DNA of 64,000 bases from Gracilaria gracilis (taxonomy: Eukaryota; Rhodophyta; Florideophyceae; Gracilariales; Gracilariaceae): NCBI GenBank assembly GCA_030374805.1, contig JARGSG010000070.1, forward strand, positions 186,001 through 250,000, given 5' to 3'. The notes beneath the pieces are model-generated. The model saw only the letters and a program-made list of their open reading frames with translations. It was not told the DNA's origin and did no database searches. This document shows positions 31,801 through 41,176 of this stretch, in pieces. Position 1 is the stretch's first letter. The number at the start of each line of letters is the position of its first letter. The position numbers and the translations under genes were made by a program.

Positions 31801-32269
31801 GATTGGGGCCACAATCAGGATCGCTCGAGAAAAGGCGGGTGTTTCCAGCTATGAAGTTCTCGCGAACCTTGGGTGGATCGAAGTTGACAAAGGGCAGAAA
31901 CATGCAGCTTTTCAAACGGTTGTCCTTCTTGCCAAAGAACTTGGTACAACCGTTGGTCGCAACAGAAGGCGCAAGTGGATGCCCATTCGAGAAGCACTCG
32001 AATATTCAATAGGTGAACACAGACATGAGTTTACGGCCAAGGCCTTAGAACGAGCACTCGTTGCTGTAAGGTCTTGGAATGAAAGTAATAAGGATGACAG
32101 CAGTGTTCACAGCGGAACCCAAGGCGTGGGCTCAAATCTTTCAGGGCGCTCAACCCCTGCGCCATCGGTGCTGAACGGTTCTGCAAGCCCCATGGTGGAT
32201 ACACTCATTAATAAGTACGAGAAAGAAGTAGAAGAAAGAGATCCACAATATACACGTGGATCATCTTGA
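28844..32269 (+). CDS. PPK1: polyphosphate kinase 1 fused to a C-terminal Nudix domain
   Basis: An intronless 1141-residue protein. Residues 1-150 are Ser/Pro-rich and unstructured. The PPK1 N domain starts near 160 (SLDEHFSKRLGS corresponds to the family's N-L-D-E-F-F motif), followed by the head domain and two phospholipase-D-like catalytic domains. The phospho-acceptor His is H600 in KVHSKIMLV. The second catalytic His is H765 in YYFHAGGEGKFFIGSADW. Residues 860-930 are an acidic/Ser linker. Residues 935-1085 form a Nudix domain with G978-x5-E984-x7-R992-x3-E996-x2-G999; in the REUxEExGU core, the first Glu is Ile and the last of the pair is Lys. PPK1 makes polyphosphate from ATP. Nudix relatives of the DIPP class hydrolyse inositol pyrophosphates and polyphosphate. 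The missing Glu suggests binding or altered catalysis. Confidence 0.93.
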   Translation: MPQSAAFSRPTRAAYESSPVSDANGSVLTHNFNEWTLANTPLSSPASGLVAVRAKGNDAEAVFAALSASHLSAQPDMTPHNSSSSLHLNPSHNVVQPVVRHPSAEVLSPSVRGNDLNAKAIVTTPDGNSYESIICPFDERVHYAPQTELTKLAAKELAQSDIIFSKEFAELSMMCRVLSMAMDPSVPLLDRFKFLCIVSSSLDEHFSKRLGSIPKLDLNDLKTATINLRRHVRPKTKYEEDLTAALRTIMEKQSECLTTELLPQLAERGVEIVPHDRLTKQQKANMTAYFKENLRPALTPTVIDATHPFPLIQSHDIYIYVRLFNPKNGSKRIVLFRCPSNNRLIPIDDSGLKFITSEDVCLANLNLFCHSMTVMNAHPFRVTRNTKISIEDESLSDMSDLLDFIVDEVHRRRQAPATRLEVMNDAPSQMIDLLVNKLCLDELDVYIVDTPYLDLSSCMSLAFVPLPWLRQVMRDPVVPSAFKGLQNRLIADPGAIFGVIRKDDVLVEYPRDNFENSAVLFLHAAARDPRVRSIKSVLYRGGENSPIVAALIRAAKNGKEVSVIIELKASFDEIQNSEYARALQVAGCNVTYGMMGLKVHSKIMLVVREENDGNLCSYCNLSTGNFNPKTAKLYTDYCLFTCDKDICTDVLDVFNHLTGYSENTNFRCLLVSPVNMQSRFIELIQEEAKNAREGKPARIACQVNGLSDKRITEELYEASRAGVRIDLLVRAACRIRPGIKGLSENINVYSWVGQVLQHRRVYYFHAGGEGKFFIGSADWRTRNLMDRVEVVVPIKDSYLRKRLSKAFELIDDHRWVWRMASDGHYYKGFPAPTSPPVSVSIAPKVKDVFKSKSKKSEIRSSDSDGDERSHELLDFMPTPEGSTVIDGENADESIRETVDMMRTSTPSSDTHAEGKKFQKRGRSRPRYIINIKGNTKTVDKVAVGVVPIRFVSEPGDVDGIQVLMVAREPDDPWAVPKGGQNEGETQIGATIRIAREKAGVSSYEVLANLGWIEVDKGQKHAAFQTVVLLAKELGTTVGRNRRRKWMPIREALEYSIGEHRHEFTAKALERALVAVRSWNESNKDDSSVHSGTQGVGSNLSGRSTPAPSVLNGSASPMVDTLINKYEKEVEERDPQYTRGSS

Positions 32270-33996
32270 AGTTTGTATAGATAAACGTATAAAAAGAAAC
32301 GTTCCTTAAGAAAAGCACGGGCTACCATAGGTAGCTGACCAGGTGCAACGTGCTCAATGGGTGTGAAAGTTACCAAGCCAAGTGTTGCTTTCCGTGTGAA
32401 GAATAACTTGAGAGTGGCAATTGCCCTCTTCTTCTCCTCCATTTGGACTTCAAACTCAGGTGTCTTGCAATTGTTCTTCTCTTTTGGACACTGGTCAAGC
32501 AGCATTAGAGACTGCGCATGAATTAAGCTATCTAGAGATAGTTTCCTCTGACTGGAAAAGCCAAGAACTTGTGAGCACTCGTTTGTTTCAAACAATTGAG
32601 TGGAAAGATCAGAGTTCACATCTGCTCAGCAGCCAATCGCCTCGATGATGGGAAGACAAACCATCAGACAGTTGCGCAACTTTGCTTCCAACATCCCTCC
32701 CTCGCATTTACTCTTTAACCGATACCAATCGGAAACAACGTATAGCGCGTTCTGATTTGGAACTCCGCGTTGCTTGACAGTTTTGGTCGCGGGTTTACGT
32801 GGGAAGATAAGGACGAGAAAAAAGCACGTACAACAGGAATTGGATGAGGCAAAAAAACGACAATAGATGTACTCGTTTTCAAGAAGGGATCGATGCAGCG
32901 TCCAACTCCTGAACACCGTTCAAGGCGCATGGACATCTTGAGAACGAAAGAGGAAAACCATTACCACAATGCTCTCGCTTTTTTCATTAGAGCCGCATTG
33001 TGCCACATCCATCTCAACGTGACAGTCGGAAACCGATGGACAACACACTGATCCTCAATCGTATTTGAAATTACGGAAGAAGCGCGAATATGTTTTTAGA
33101 GCAACACAGCAGATTCATCTATTCAGAGTCGTTGAAATGGCACTGGCCATGCTCCATGTATCTAGGACAAGAAATATCTAGTGCGCTGCTTTGCAAATGC
33201 GCGACGGGAAGTATCCCGGAAATCAGTACACAGTATTGCGACAATTCCATAGATAGATATCCGTTGAAGTTATCCCCCCATTTCATGGTCATTTGAATTA
33301 AGCCAATGATTGGACCGCTGATCTCTCCAGAATATCTACCAGTCCTGTTGGGGGCTTGCTTTACATGAGGAGGGGCGTTTTGTGTTGTAGAGCGAACCCT
33401 TCTACCACAAGTCCGCGGTTTCGGCGGTTTCCAAGATATTGCAATACCAGTGCACCTGCGTCATGCATGAGTAGACGTAGTTGCTTATGGTAGATACGAG
33501 ACATGATTTGTTTGAAAGCTGGGGATATTTTACGAACATCTTGTAGCTACAAACAAAAGAAATGCTTAGAACTATACGATAGTCGATATTTGTCATGGAA
33601 CGATTACGCTTCATCTCTCGGAATAAAAGCACGTGGCGGGAGGTTGGCAACCCGCGCTGTGACAGTCTGTGACGGGGGGCTGTTGGAGTGGCAGCAAAAC
33701 CCTACAAGTGGATCACGTGTATACGTTTCGGTGGGTGTGCACAGAACGCCAGTGTCGCTGTTGTCTTTCGTACGTACCATCTTACAAACAAGATACCAGC
33801 TGCCGCAAAAAGCAGAACGACAGTTCTATTATTCGCTCAGGGATATGGTTACACAATGGGCGTACAAGTTGCTGCTGTTAGGAAAACTTTTTTTTGAGGC
33901 AAGTCTTGAGACAGCAAATTGAACCATAGCTTTGCGTGACAAGCAAGGTCCAGAAGCCGATCATGGAACCCTATTATGATAGGCTTTCTCCATGGC

Positions 33997-34032
<36 letters not shown>

Positions 34033-34693
34033 TTCATGGTGATTGGAGTTTGGGTGTTGTGCTGTTCCAATCGCTGCATACCATGGCGGCACCAACTGCA
34101 CCAACTGGTGTTGCCGCAACGTGGGCTGAAGCACGTTCTCATAATAGCGGGTGCTTGAGCGATGCATCTTCGGGACCTGTAGACCTAAAGCTGAGCCCAG
34201 AGCTGTCACTGCGATCCGCCGATACCTGGGTTGACTCATCATTGTGACGGTGGGTGAAGAAGTTGCAGTCAAAATGAAGTAAATGCGTTGCAATCTGCAA
34301 TATGGGTTTGGTGCAGAAGATGCTCTGGGCAACAAGGGGGGCACGAAAAAGAAGCAGCAGCACTTGCAAACGCCAACATACGATCCCTGCAGCGTTTGTC
34401 CCCGTTGCAAAAAAGGCGCCAAGCAGCGCTTTGGCGCAGCTGAGACGTAAAGCATGATTTATTCTTGCCAGAAAGGTTCGGTCAGATTATGATCACAGAT
34501 CAATTGCGCTCTGTAAGCGCCGTTTCCACTTGAGCGCACGCCAGTGGCAGATACGTAGAGAGCTATAGCTGCATGGCTGGGGATGGATATCTATGCCACA
34601 TGCAGTGTTTCGAAAGGCAAACCAACGCGCGTTTCACCACGCACAACTCTGCCACCGCCGCCACCGCCGCCGCCGCCGCCTCCGCCATCCGCC
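32270..34693. other. long intergenic region, microsatellite, no gene recognised
   Basis: 2.4 kb. A minus-strand frame down from 32619 overlaps the end of PPK1 and lacks an ATG and any motif. A GAT trinucleotide repeat lies near 34000. The octamer GTAGATAC occurs at 33490. The last 100 bases before 34694 include a CCG repeat that belongs to the Josephin gene leader or N-terminus. Confidence 0.5.
33998..34030. repeat. GAT trinucleotide microsatellite
   Basis: About eleven uninterrupted GAT units in non-coding sequence, directly followed by GAATTC. Confidence 0.9.
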
Positions 34694-35266
34694 ATGACAC
34701 AAGCCCCACCTTGTTCAGTAGTATACAGCGAGCGGCAGAGCCGTTTTCGCTGCGGTCTTCACGCCATAAACGCGCTACTGAAATACCCGGCCTTCACACC
34801 AGCCTCGCTCGACGCCATCGCCGACAACCTGCGCGCCCATCACGGCGCAGACGCTAATCGCTTTCGACACCCTCACCGCTCCATGTTCGGCATGGGCGAC
34901 TACGACATTAACGTATTGCTCGTCGCTCTGCAGCAGCACGGGCTGTGCACGCGCTGGTTTTCGCAAAAGCACCAAATACAAAGCGTCATCGACTCTCCTC
35001 ATCTCGTCGGCTTTTTGGTCAATGTACGCTCCACCTCTTTTCTGGCAAGGACTTTCAGCTTTTTGTTCGAGGATAACAGACACTGGGTGGCCGTTCCGAG
35101 ATATTCCAACAGCTTTTATCTTGTTGATTCCAAAGGTCATCAGCCTTGGAGGTTTCCTTCAAACCCGCACCTGCTCAACTACTTTCAACAAATCACCGCC
35201 CAACAGGCACATGTGTTTATTGTTGAACGGGAGCAGCGGTCCGACGCACAAGCTCACTTCACGTAG
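34694..35266 (+). CDS. Josephin-domain deubiquitinase (JOSD1/2-like)
   Basis: A 190-residue, nearly minimal Josephin cysteine protease that should cleave ubiquitin chains. Start at 34694 (MTQAPPCSVVY); the frame is open to an ATG at 34583, but the extra 37 residues include a 12-proline run encoded by CCG repeats that looks like leader. Catalytic residues are visible: C20 in RFRCGLHAINAL, H130 in EDNRHWVAVPRY, and D145 in FYLVDSKGHQ. The block PHRSMFGMGDYDINVL matches the JOSD1/2 subfamily motif (NPHRS-LLG-TGNYDVNV) rather than ataxin-3, and there are no C-terminal ubiquitin-interacting motifs, again like JOSD1/2. It ends with a short charged tail. No intron is seen. Confidence 0.9.
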   Translation: MTQAPPCSVVYSERQSRFRCGLHAINALLKYPAFTPASLDAIADNLRAHHGADANRFRHPHRSMFGMGDYDINVLLVALQQHGLCTRWFSQKHQIQSVIDSPHLVGFLVNVRSTSFLARTFSFLFEDNRHWVAVPRYSNSFYLVDSKGHQPWRFPSNPHLLNYFQQITAQQAHVFIVEREQRSDAQAHFT

Positions 35267-35755
35267 CGATCTGCTGCTTACAAGTAACTCGCTTTGTACA
35301 TTATCTAAAAAGCTGTCTCATGTCCTTTTACGAAGCGAGCGACACGCGACAGTAACGCAGTCAACCGCCAAGCCACAAACATGTTTTGGACGTCTATCGA
35401 ACTGCGCCCAGATTAATCTAGTGTGTGGTATTAAGAAGTTCATTTTCTTTTTTTTTGTATCACTCCAAGCTTCATCACACAGATCACATCCATCTTGCGC
35501 GCCACTAATCGTCTCGAAACATACTTTTTCATCGTGCACGCCGGATGGGGTGTAGCTAAACAACTTCTCTCATGCCACACTCGTGACCGCAACCCTCCGA
35601 TTCGTCGAACTTGGCATGGAAATGGAAAAGTCAAAATTTCTTCACACCAATCGCAGTCCCCCTCAATGTCAGTTGTGACCTATCTATCTACGCCTTTTCT
35701 GCTTGTGTCCAACTTAATGCAAACGAAGCCAGATGCCAGATGCCGCAATGTCGGT
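35267..35755. other. intergenic between convergent genes
   Basis: No gene recognised. Contains a T-rich run near 35440. Confidence 0.5.
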
Positions 35756-37609
35756 TTAGCCAGAACCATGTGACTCGTGTGTCAGAAACCTGTGCGTGTC
35801 AGGCTCGGTACGGGAACGTTTCAGACGGCTCTTTGGTCCCGGTTCCGGCTTTGGCTGCCGCGAGCCGAACAATTTGTTGAACGAAAAAGTACCTTGCTGA
35901 ATCTTGGAGATGACCTGTTGGATAGTGGGCGGTTCGCGCAGTTTGGGAAGGTCGGTAAAGATGTTTGAAGGCTCTCGGTAATGGCCCATCTGCTGAAGGG
36001 TTCCTATTGCATCGTGCAGTCTGGTGTCGGTATGGGCTCGAGGAAGACCTTCTCGCTCATGCTCAACGGATGGGCTTGAATCGGATCCATCATGGTAGTC
36101 CTTGAATAATCGGTTGTCATCACCCCACATCAAGTCTCCTGACAGGATTGATTCTTCTCCCGATTCAACGCCAATTGCGCCATATTCAGGAACCAGACTC
36201 ATCTGAGATTCCATGGTGCTGAGGCCTCCACTGGGAAGAATCTGGTAGCTAACTCGGTTGATCATATTCACAACCGGCTCAAATAACATTCCTTGTACAA
36301 CTATAGAGAACACCACCAGAATAAAAGTCATAAAGAAGATAAGCTGGCCATACGTCATATGACCCGGTATAGCATGTTTGACGAACGCGTCCGGCACACC
36401 AAGCGCCAACGCAATAGAAATGCCGCCTCGCATTCCAGCCCAAGTCAACACGGCGATTGTACCTCCCCTGTACTTGACGGTTGAATGGCGCAAATGAAGA
36501 TTGAACGCCCATTCCAGTACAATAATAGCGAGAAGCGGGACGACGACAGCCAAGAAGCGGGCGAAAAGGGAAATGCAAACGGTGGAAACGCTGAGCAACA
36601 ACACGTTTTCCCAGCCGAGGTCCTGCGGGTTCCAGAAGAGGTCAGCGGCGCCAATCAAGAGGAAGAGCACAGAGTTGAGCGTCTCATCCGCCAATTGCCA
36701 CACTTTGTGGAAGGTATCGGTGGCCTCATCCATTGCGAATTCGGGCGCATAGGTGCCAATGAAGAGTCCGGCGCCCACGGACGCCAACGGAATGGAGGCG
36801 TGAAGGAGACGACACACCATGTTGATGTTACCCACCAGTACAAAAGTGATGAGAACCTGTAGTAAAGGTTCCTTGGTGGTACGGATGGCGGAGTAGGCCA
36901 TCCACGCAAACGAAACGCCGATGAGTGCGCCCAGGCCACACTCCATGATGATGTTCTCGAAAAGAATGGACAAAATGCCCGTGGTGGAGATGTCCGGCGT
37001 GGTGACGATCTCCTTGAAGGTAAAGTACAAGACGACGCCCACAGCGTCGTTGAGCAGACTCTCACAGATGACAAAGTACCTGGTGGACTCGGGCAGCAGA
37101 TCGGGCTTTTGGGACAGGATGGACATGACAGTGACGGGGTCGGTGGGGGACACGATTGCGCCAAACAACAAGCACCACGCAAAGTCCATGTGCGCAATAT
37201 TTTGCATGAGAAAGTAGGTCATGGTGCCCACAATGAAGGTGGACAGAAAGGTGGAAACGACGCTGAGGGCGATAACGGTGGAGAGAATGCGCTCGACCTT
37301 TCGAAAGTCGACCTCGATGGCGGCGGCGAACAAGAGGAAGCCAAGCATGTAGTTGAGCAGCAGTTCCGGAAAGTCCTTGAGCAAGGAGCGAAAGGCCTCC
37401 ACGACGTTGTAAACGCCCAGCATGGGGATATGGCTGAGAATGAGCAGCACGAGCGTCATGAGAATGGCGCCAAACGCCATGGCCACCGAGGAGGGAATGC
37501 CGACAAAATGGTTGTTAAGCACGTGCAAGAAGAGCGAGATGGAGAGCAAAACCATCACAATGTCGGCGCCATTGAGCGGACCGATGATACCGCGCGCATG
37601 CGCAGCGTC

Positions 37610-37640
<31 letters not shown>

Positions 37641-37750
37641 GCGGAGCGCACGGCGGCCGACGTGATGGACGCGGCCGACGACACAAGCACGGTGGCGGCG
37701 GTAGCGGCGTCGCGCGCGCCGTGCAGCAAATCGGGCAGAAGGACCGGCAT
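35756..37750 (-). CDS. Na+/H+ antiporter of the CPA1 (NhaP/SLC9) family
   Basis: A 664-residue membrane protein. The ATG at 37750 (MPVLLPDLLHG) is preferred; the frame stays open to an ATG at 37867. About 12 membrane helices span residues 50-470. Family signatures are present: SPTDPVTVMSIL with the ion-binding Asp, CESLLNDAVGVVLY with the N-D pair of electroneutral CPA1 exchangers, and WAGMRGGISIALALGVP with the conserved Arg. A cytosolic tail of about 190 residues follows, Ser/Asp-rich (SGEESILSGDLMWGDD) with a basic end (KSRLKRSRTEP), suitable for regulation. It should exchange Na+ or K+ for H+ at the plasma membrane or an endomembrane; the motifs are closer to NhaP-type than to the animal plasma-membrane NHEs. 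An Ala/Asp-rich stretch near residue 25-50 comes from GCC-type repeats. Confidence 0.92.
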
Positions 37751-37960
37751 GGTGGTACGGCGGCTGCGCGGCAGGCAAGCGGCGCGGGATGAAGGCGAGA
37801 GTGGTGAGAGGGAAAGAAAGCCAAGAAAGGAAGTGGGATGAGAATAAATGCAGCGGGCGCTCGCCACTCACATGAAGAAGCGGCGGTTCAAAGGCGGCAG
37901 CCGGACGCAACGCAGCAACAGCAGCAGCAGCGGCAGCAGCAGCAGCAGCGGCAGCAGCGG

Positions 37961-37991
<31 letters not shown>

Positions 37992-38474
37992 AGGCACGAC
38001 AAGGCAGCGGCGGCCGCAGGGGCGGCGCGAGCAAGCGCGACGCCGGGGGCACGGCACGGCGCGGCACGACACGCGCGGCAACGCAACGACGCGCGGCGCT
38101 CACAGACGGACGGGCGGGGGGGGCGCGCGTGCGGGGCGGGGGCGCGCGCGACGAAGGCGGTAGATACTTTTTGGTGAAGTGCGACGGGGCGCTGTGGGCG
38201 ACGCGCGCGCGCGCGGCTGTTTGTGAGAGAGAGGCGTGGCGGCGCGTGACGTGATTCACGGCAGCCCGCGCCCACGCGCCGAATTTAGGCTTTTTGTGTC
38301 GCGCCGGCGCGCGCGTCGCGAGAGCGCTTTTGCTCGCGCTTGTGCGGGCCAGGCGCGCCGGACGCGTGGCGGAGAGAGAGGGAGAGGGGGAAGGGAAGGG
38401 AGGGAGGAGGGAAGGGAAGTGAGGGAGGAGGGAAGGGAAGTGAGGGAGGAGGAAGAGAGAGAGAAAGAGAGAGG

Positions 38475-38511
<37 letters not shown>

Positions 38512-38518
38512 GCGGCGA
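37751..38518. repeat. GC-rich low-complexity intergenic DNA (GCA/GGC and GA tracts)
   Basis: 37911-38000 is a run of AGC and GGC units; 38365-38510 is almost pure purine on the plus strand (GGGAGG units, an imperfect AGGGAAGTGAGGGAGGAGG duplication, then a GA dinucleotide repeat up to 38511). Many long frames occur on both strands purely because of composition. The octamer GTAGATAC occurs at 38160, unusual in such GC-rich DNA. No gene recognised. Confidence 0.8.
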
Positions 38519-38863
38519 TCAAAGCTCGCCAATACGTCGGTCAGACGAGTCGAAGATGCGGTTGAAGTCGCGCTCGTGCAGCATGCGGCGCAGCTTGTAC
38601 AGCAGCAGGTACTCGTCGACGTCGACGTGCAGCTTGGGGCGCAGCTTGGCGGAGTCCAGCAGCGCGTCGGCCAGCTCGACGGGCACGTCGTGGTCGCGCA
38701 CATCATCGCCGAGCTCTGGCGGTTGCTGATGGTCGCGCGGCATGCGCATGCTCACACGCGCGCGCGGCGGCCACGCGCGTGGACGGCGCGCCACGGCGGC
38801 GGCGCGGCGCGTGGCGGCGAACAGCGGCAGCGGCAGCGGCGGCACGAAGGCGCGCTCGGCCAT
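38519..38863 (-). CDS. small plastid-targeted-type protein, unrecognised
   Basis: A 114-residue frame from the ATG at 38863 (MAERAFVPPLPLPLF). The first 45 residues are rich in Ala, Arg and Pro with few acidic residues, like a plastid transit peptide. The rest is acidic and helical (ELADALLDSAKLRPKLHVDVDEYLLLYKLRRMLHERDF) and ends NRIFDSSDRRIGEL. The abrupt change in composition at the predicted cleavage point argues for a real protein. A TATA-like CATAAAAG lies about 105-113 bases upstream on the minus strand. I cannot assign a family. The neighbouring sigma factor and SBPase are also plastid proteins on the same strand. Confidence 0.6.
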   Translation of the reverse strand: MAERAFVPPLPLPLFAATRRAAAVARRPRAWPPRARVSMRMPRDHQQPPELGDDVRDHDVPVELADALLDSAKLRPKLHVDVDEYLLLYKLRRMLHERDFNRIFDSSDRRIGEL

Positions 38864-39003
38864 GGCGACGGGCGGGCAGGCAGGGCGGGCAGGCAGGGCG
38901 GGCAGGCAGGCACGCAGCAGAAAGAACAAGCAACCGCGAGCTAAAGAGCGGCGGCGGCGGGTTGGGTTGGGGCTTTTATGCAAAATTGGATTCACTGAGA
39001 GCG

Positions 39004-40005
39004 CTACAAGTCGTGCAGAAGGGCGGCGAGCTGCGGCTCGCGCAGTCGGAGGCGGCGCAGAGCAGCGAGCACAATCTGCGCCACGCGCGGCTCGGAGATG
39101 CAAAACGCGCCCGCCACCTCTCGCAGCAGCAGCGGCCGCTGTCCCTGCAGCCCGTAGCGCGCCGCCAGCACGGCCGCCCAGCGCGGCGGCAGGCTGCGCT
39201 CACACGCGCGCCCGATCTGCGCGCGACGCGCCGCGCGCAGCGCCGCCGCGTGCGGCGAGTCGTCCGCCGCCGCTGCCACCACGTCCAGCAGCGTGAGCGC
39301 GCGCTCGCCGCCGCCGCCGCGGCCGCGGCCGCCGCGGCCGCCTGCCAGCGCCAGCGGCGCGTCCAGACGCGCCGGCGTGAGCGCGCGCAGCGCGCGCAGG
39401 CGGCGCTCGTCGTCGCGCGCCGACCGGCTTGGCGGCGGCGCGCGGAACAGCGCGGCGCGCACGCGCGTCGGGATGCGGATGATATCGGACGCCGGCGCCA
39501 CGGCGCGCCACACGGCGGTGCGCACCGCGCGGTACGCGTACGTGGAGAAGCGCACGCAAGGCGCGCGGCGTACGTCGAAGCGCTCGGCGGCGCGAATGAG
39601 CGCCACCGCGCCCTCCTGCAGCAGGTCTGCGCGCTCGCAGCCGCTCAGCGCGGACACGCGCGCCGCCACGCGGCCCGCCACGCCCAGGTGACGCGCCACC
39701 AGCTGGTTGCGCGCACGCATGGCGCGCTGCAGCTCAGCCAGCGACATGCTGCTGCTGCTGGACGCGCCGCGCCGCTGCTGCTGGTGGCACTCGTACAGCG
39801 GGCGGATTTGCTGCAGTAGCTGCTCGTCGCTCGGCGACGGCGACGGCGCTGGCGACGGCGACGGCGACGGCGCTGGCGCTGGCGACACGCGGCGGCGCGC
39901 GCACAGTTGCACGCGGCGGCGCGCGCACAGCAGACGCGACGACGAGCGCCGCGGCGTGGCGCGCCAGACAGGCGCCACGAACGAGCACAAGCGCGCGGCG
40001 CGCAT
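39004..40005 (-). CDS. plastid RNA polymerase sigma-70 type factor
   Basis: A 333-residue sigma factor that should direct the bacterial-type RNA polymerase in the plastid. The ATG at 40005 (MRAARLCSFVAPVWRATPRR) starts an Arg/Ser-rich, acid-free transit-like sequence. The frame stays open further upstream only through a Leu-encoding CAG-type repeat. A Pro/Ser repeat spans 41-60. Region 2 is clear: ERADLLQEGAVALIRAAERFD (2.1-2.2) and RFSTYAYRAVRTAVWRAV (2.3-2.4), followed by SDIIRIPTRV. Region 3 is shortened and interrupted by a Gly/Arg insert (GGRGGRGRGGGG). Region 4 reads LPPRWAAVLAARYGLQGQ, then the helix-turn-helix LLREVAGAFCISEPRVAQIVLAALRRLR. Third-codon positions are almost all G or C. 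It is encoded between two other minus-strand genes. Confidence 0.92.
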   Translation of the reverse strand: MRAARLCSFVAPVWRATPRRSSSRLLCARRRVQLCARRRVSPAPAPSPSPSPAPSPSPSDEQLLQQIRPLYECHQQQRRGASSSSSMSLAELQRAMRARNQLVARHLGVAGRVAARVSALSGCERADLLQEGAVALIRAAERFDVRRAPCVRFSTYAYRAVRTAVWRAVAPASDIIRIPTRVRAALFRAPPPSRSARDDERRLRALRALTPARLDAPLALAGGRGGRGRGGGGERALTLLDVVAAAADDSPHAAALRAARRAQIGRACERSLPPRWAAVLAARYGLQGQRPLLLREVAGAFCISEPRVAQIVLAALRRLRLREPQLAALLHDL

Positions 40006-40008
40006 GAT

Positions 40009-40013
<5 letters not shown>

Positions 40014-40048
<35 letters not shown>
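40014..40048. repeat. CAG trinucleotide microsatellite upstream of the sigma factor
   Basis: About 11 uninterrupted units, immediately upstream of the sigma-factor ATG on the minus strand, where it reads as CTG. Confidence 0.85.
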
Positions 40049-40049
<1 letters not shown>

Positions 40050-40151
40050 GCGCGCTCGGGCTCGGGCGCGGCGACGGGGGGGCGGCGGCGTTGGCAATTA
40101 ACGTTGGGACGCGCCACGCGGCAGCGGCAGCCAATACGGCACATTTTGCAG

Positions 40152-41081
40152 TTACACGAACAGCTGCAGCACGTGGTAGCACACGCGCGGCGCGTCGCTG
40201 CGCCGCGCCAGCAGCCGCAGCTCCGCGCCCGCCATGGCCGCCAGCAGCGCGCCCGCCCAGCGCGCGGCCGCCGCCGACGCGCGCGTCGCGCGCGCGTCGA
40301 AGCCCACCGCCAGCCGCAGCGCGTCGCCGTCCACGCGGCACACCTTTTCGCCGCCGCCTTGGTCGTCGCCGCGCTCGCGCACGCCCATGTACAGCGCGCC
40401 GTAGCGCCAGCCGCCGCCGTCGCTGCGCGCGCGCACGCCGTCGCGCAGCGCGTCCGCCAGCGCGCGCACCCCGTCGCCGCCGCCGTCGCCGCCGCCGTCG
40501 TCGCGGTGCTCTGCCGTGCGCGCGCGCGCGCGCAGCCAAACCACGCGCGCCGCCACCACGCGCGCCTGCGCCGTTGCCGTCAGCGGCGGCAGCAGCAGCA
40601 GCGGCGTGGTCGTGGTCGTGGTCGTGGTGGCATTCGTCTGCGGCGGCGGCAGCGGCAGCGGCAGCGGCAGCAAGTGCGAGGCGGCCCACTCGCGACCGCG
40701 CGCGGCAACCGTGAGCGCATCGCCAAAGCGCGCATCGCGCGCCGCAAGCAGCGGCTTGAGGCGGCGCGCCTCCGCCTCAAACACGCGACGCACAGCGCTG
40801 TGCGGCGCGAACGCCAGCCTTGTGGGCGCGACGCGGCGCACGTGACGGAGCTCAACGACGTCGCCCACGCGCAGCGTTGCGCAGAACAGCGACTGCACGC
40901 CCCATATGCACAGCTCGTGGTCGGCGCCACTGTCGGTGCCGTCCGCCAGCAGCAGTAGTGCGCGAAGCAGTTGGCGCCCGTCGCGCGTCGTTATCGCGCG
41001 CGGGCCGTCTAGCCCGAGCAGCACGGCGTACGCGCACGCTACGCTGCTGCGCGAGCGCGTGCTCCACAGCGTGGGCATCAT
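40152..41081 (-). CDS. hypothetical protein with possible OB-fold
   Basis: A 309-residue, GC-rich frame with two consecutive Met codons at the start (41081). Not recognised with certainty. Residues about 35-85 (GRQLLRALLLLADGTD... ELCIWGVQSLFCATLRVGDVVELRHVRRV) have the strand pattern of a single-stranded-DNA-binding OB-fold: LLADGT, then x-L-x-I-W-G, then L-x-V-G-D-V-V. This arrangement is seen in RPA-, MEIOB- and shieldin-type proteins. A Pro/Thr/Leu low-complexity stretch (about 135-165) separates it from a second globular part (RYGALYMGVRERGDD...CYHVLQLFV). The protein reading is supported by this pattern and by its avoidance of stops, but in such GC-rich DNA long frames are cheap. A role in DNA repair or telomere binding would be inference. 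Confidence 0.5.
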   Translation of the reverse strand: MMPTLWSTRSRSSVACAYAVLLGLDGPRAITTRDGRQLLRALLLLADGTDSGADHELCIWGVQSLFCATLRVGDVVELRHVRRVAPTRLAFAPHSAVRRVFEAEARRLKPLLAARDARFGDALTVAARGREWAASHLLPLPLPLPPPQTNATTTTTTTTPLLLLPPLTATAQARVVAARVVWLRARARTAEHRDDGGGDGGGDGVRALADALRDGVRARSDGGGWRYGALYMGVRERGDDQGGGEKVCRVDGDALRLAVGFDARATRASAAAARWAGALLAAMAGAELRLLARRSDAPRVCYHVLQLFV

Positions 41082-41092
41082 CGCGATGATGG

Positions 41093-41137
41093 TGCTGCTG
41101 CTGCTGCTGCTGCTGCGGCTGCTGCTGCTGCTGCTGG
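41093..41137. repeat. CTG trinucleotide repeat
   Basis: Imperfect CTG run (interrupted by CGG) upstream of the OB-fold-like gene on the opposite strand; third trinucleotide tract of this kind in the GC-rich block. Confidence 0.85.
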
Positions 41138-41176
41138 CTCAGCCACCGTTTTATAAGAAAAACTGCTACATTACCA

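Noticed and set aside
32107-32619. Minus-strand 170-codon frame at the end of PPK1
   Set aside because: Lacks an ATG at its 5' end and overlaps the PPK1 coding end antisense.
40006-40689. N-terminal extension of the sigma factor up to 561 residues
   Set aside because: It would translate a CTG microsatellite and Arg/Ala-only sequence before a good transit-peptide start at 40005, and overlaps the neighbouring gene.
38000-41100. Very long plus-strand frames (over 300 codons) antisense to the sigma factor and OB-fold-like genes
   Set aside because: Arg/Ala/Gln-rich translations of GC-rich DNA without any motif; the minus strand carries recognisable domains.
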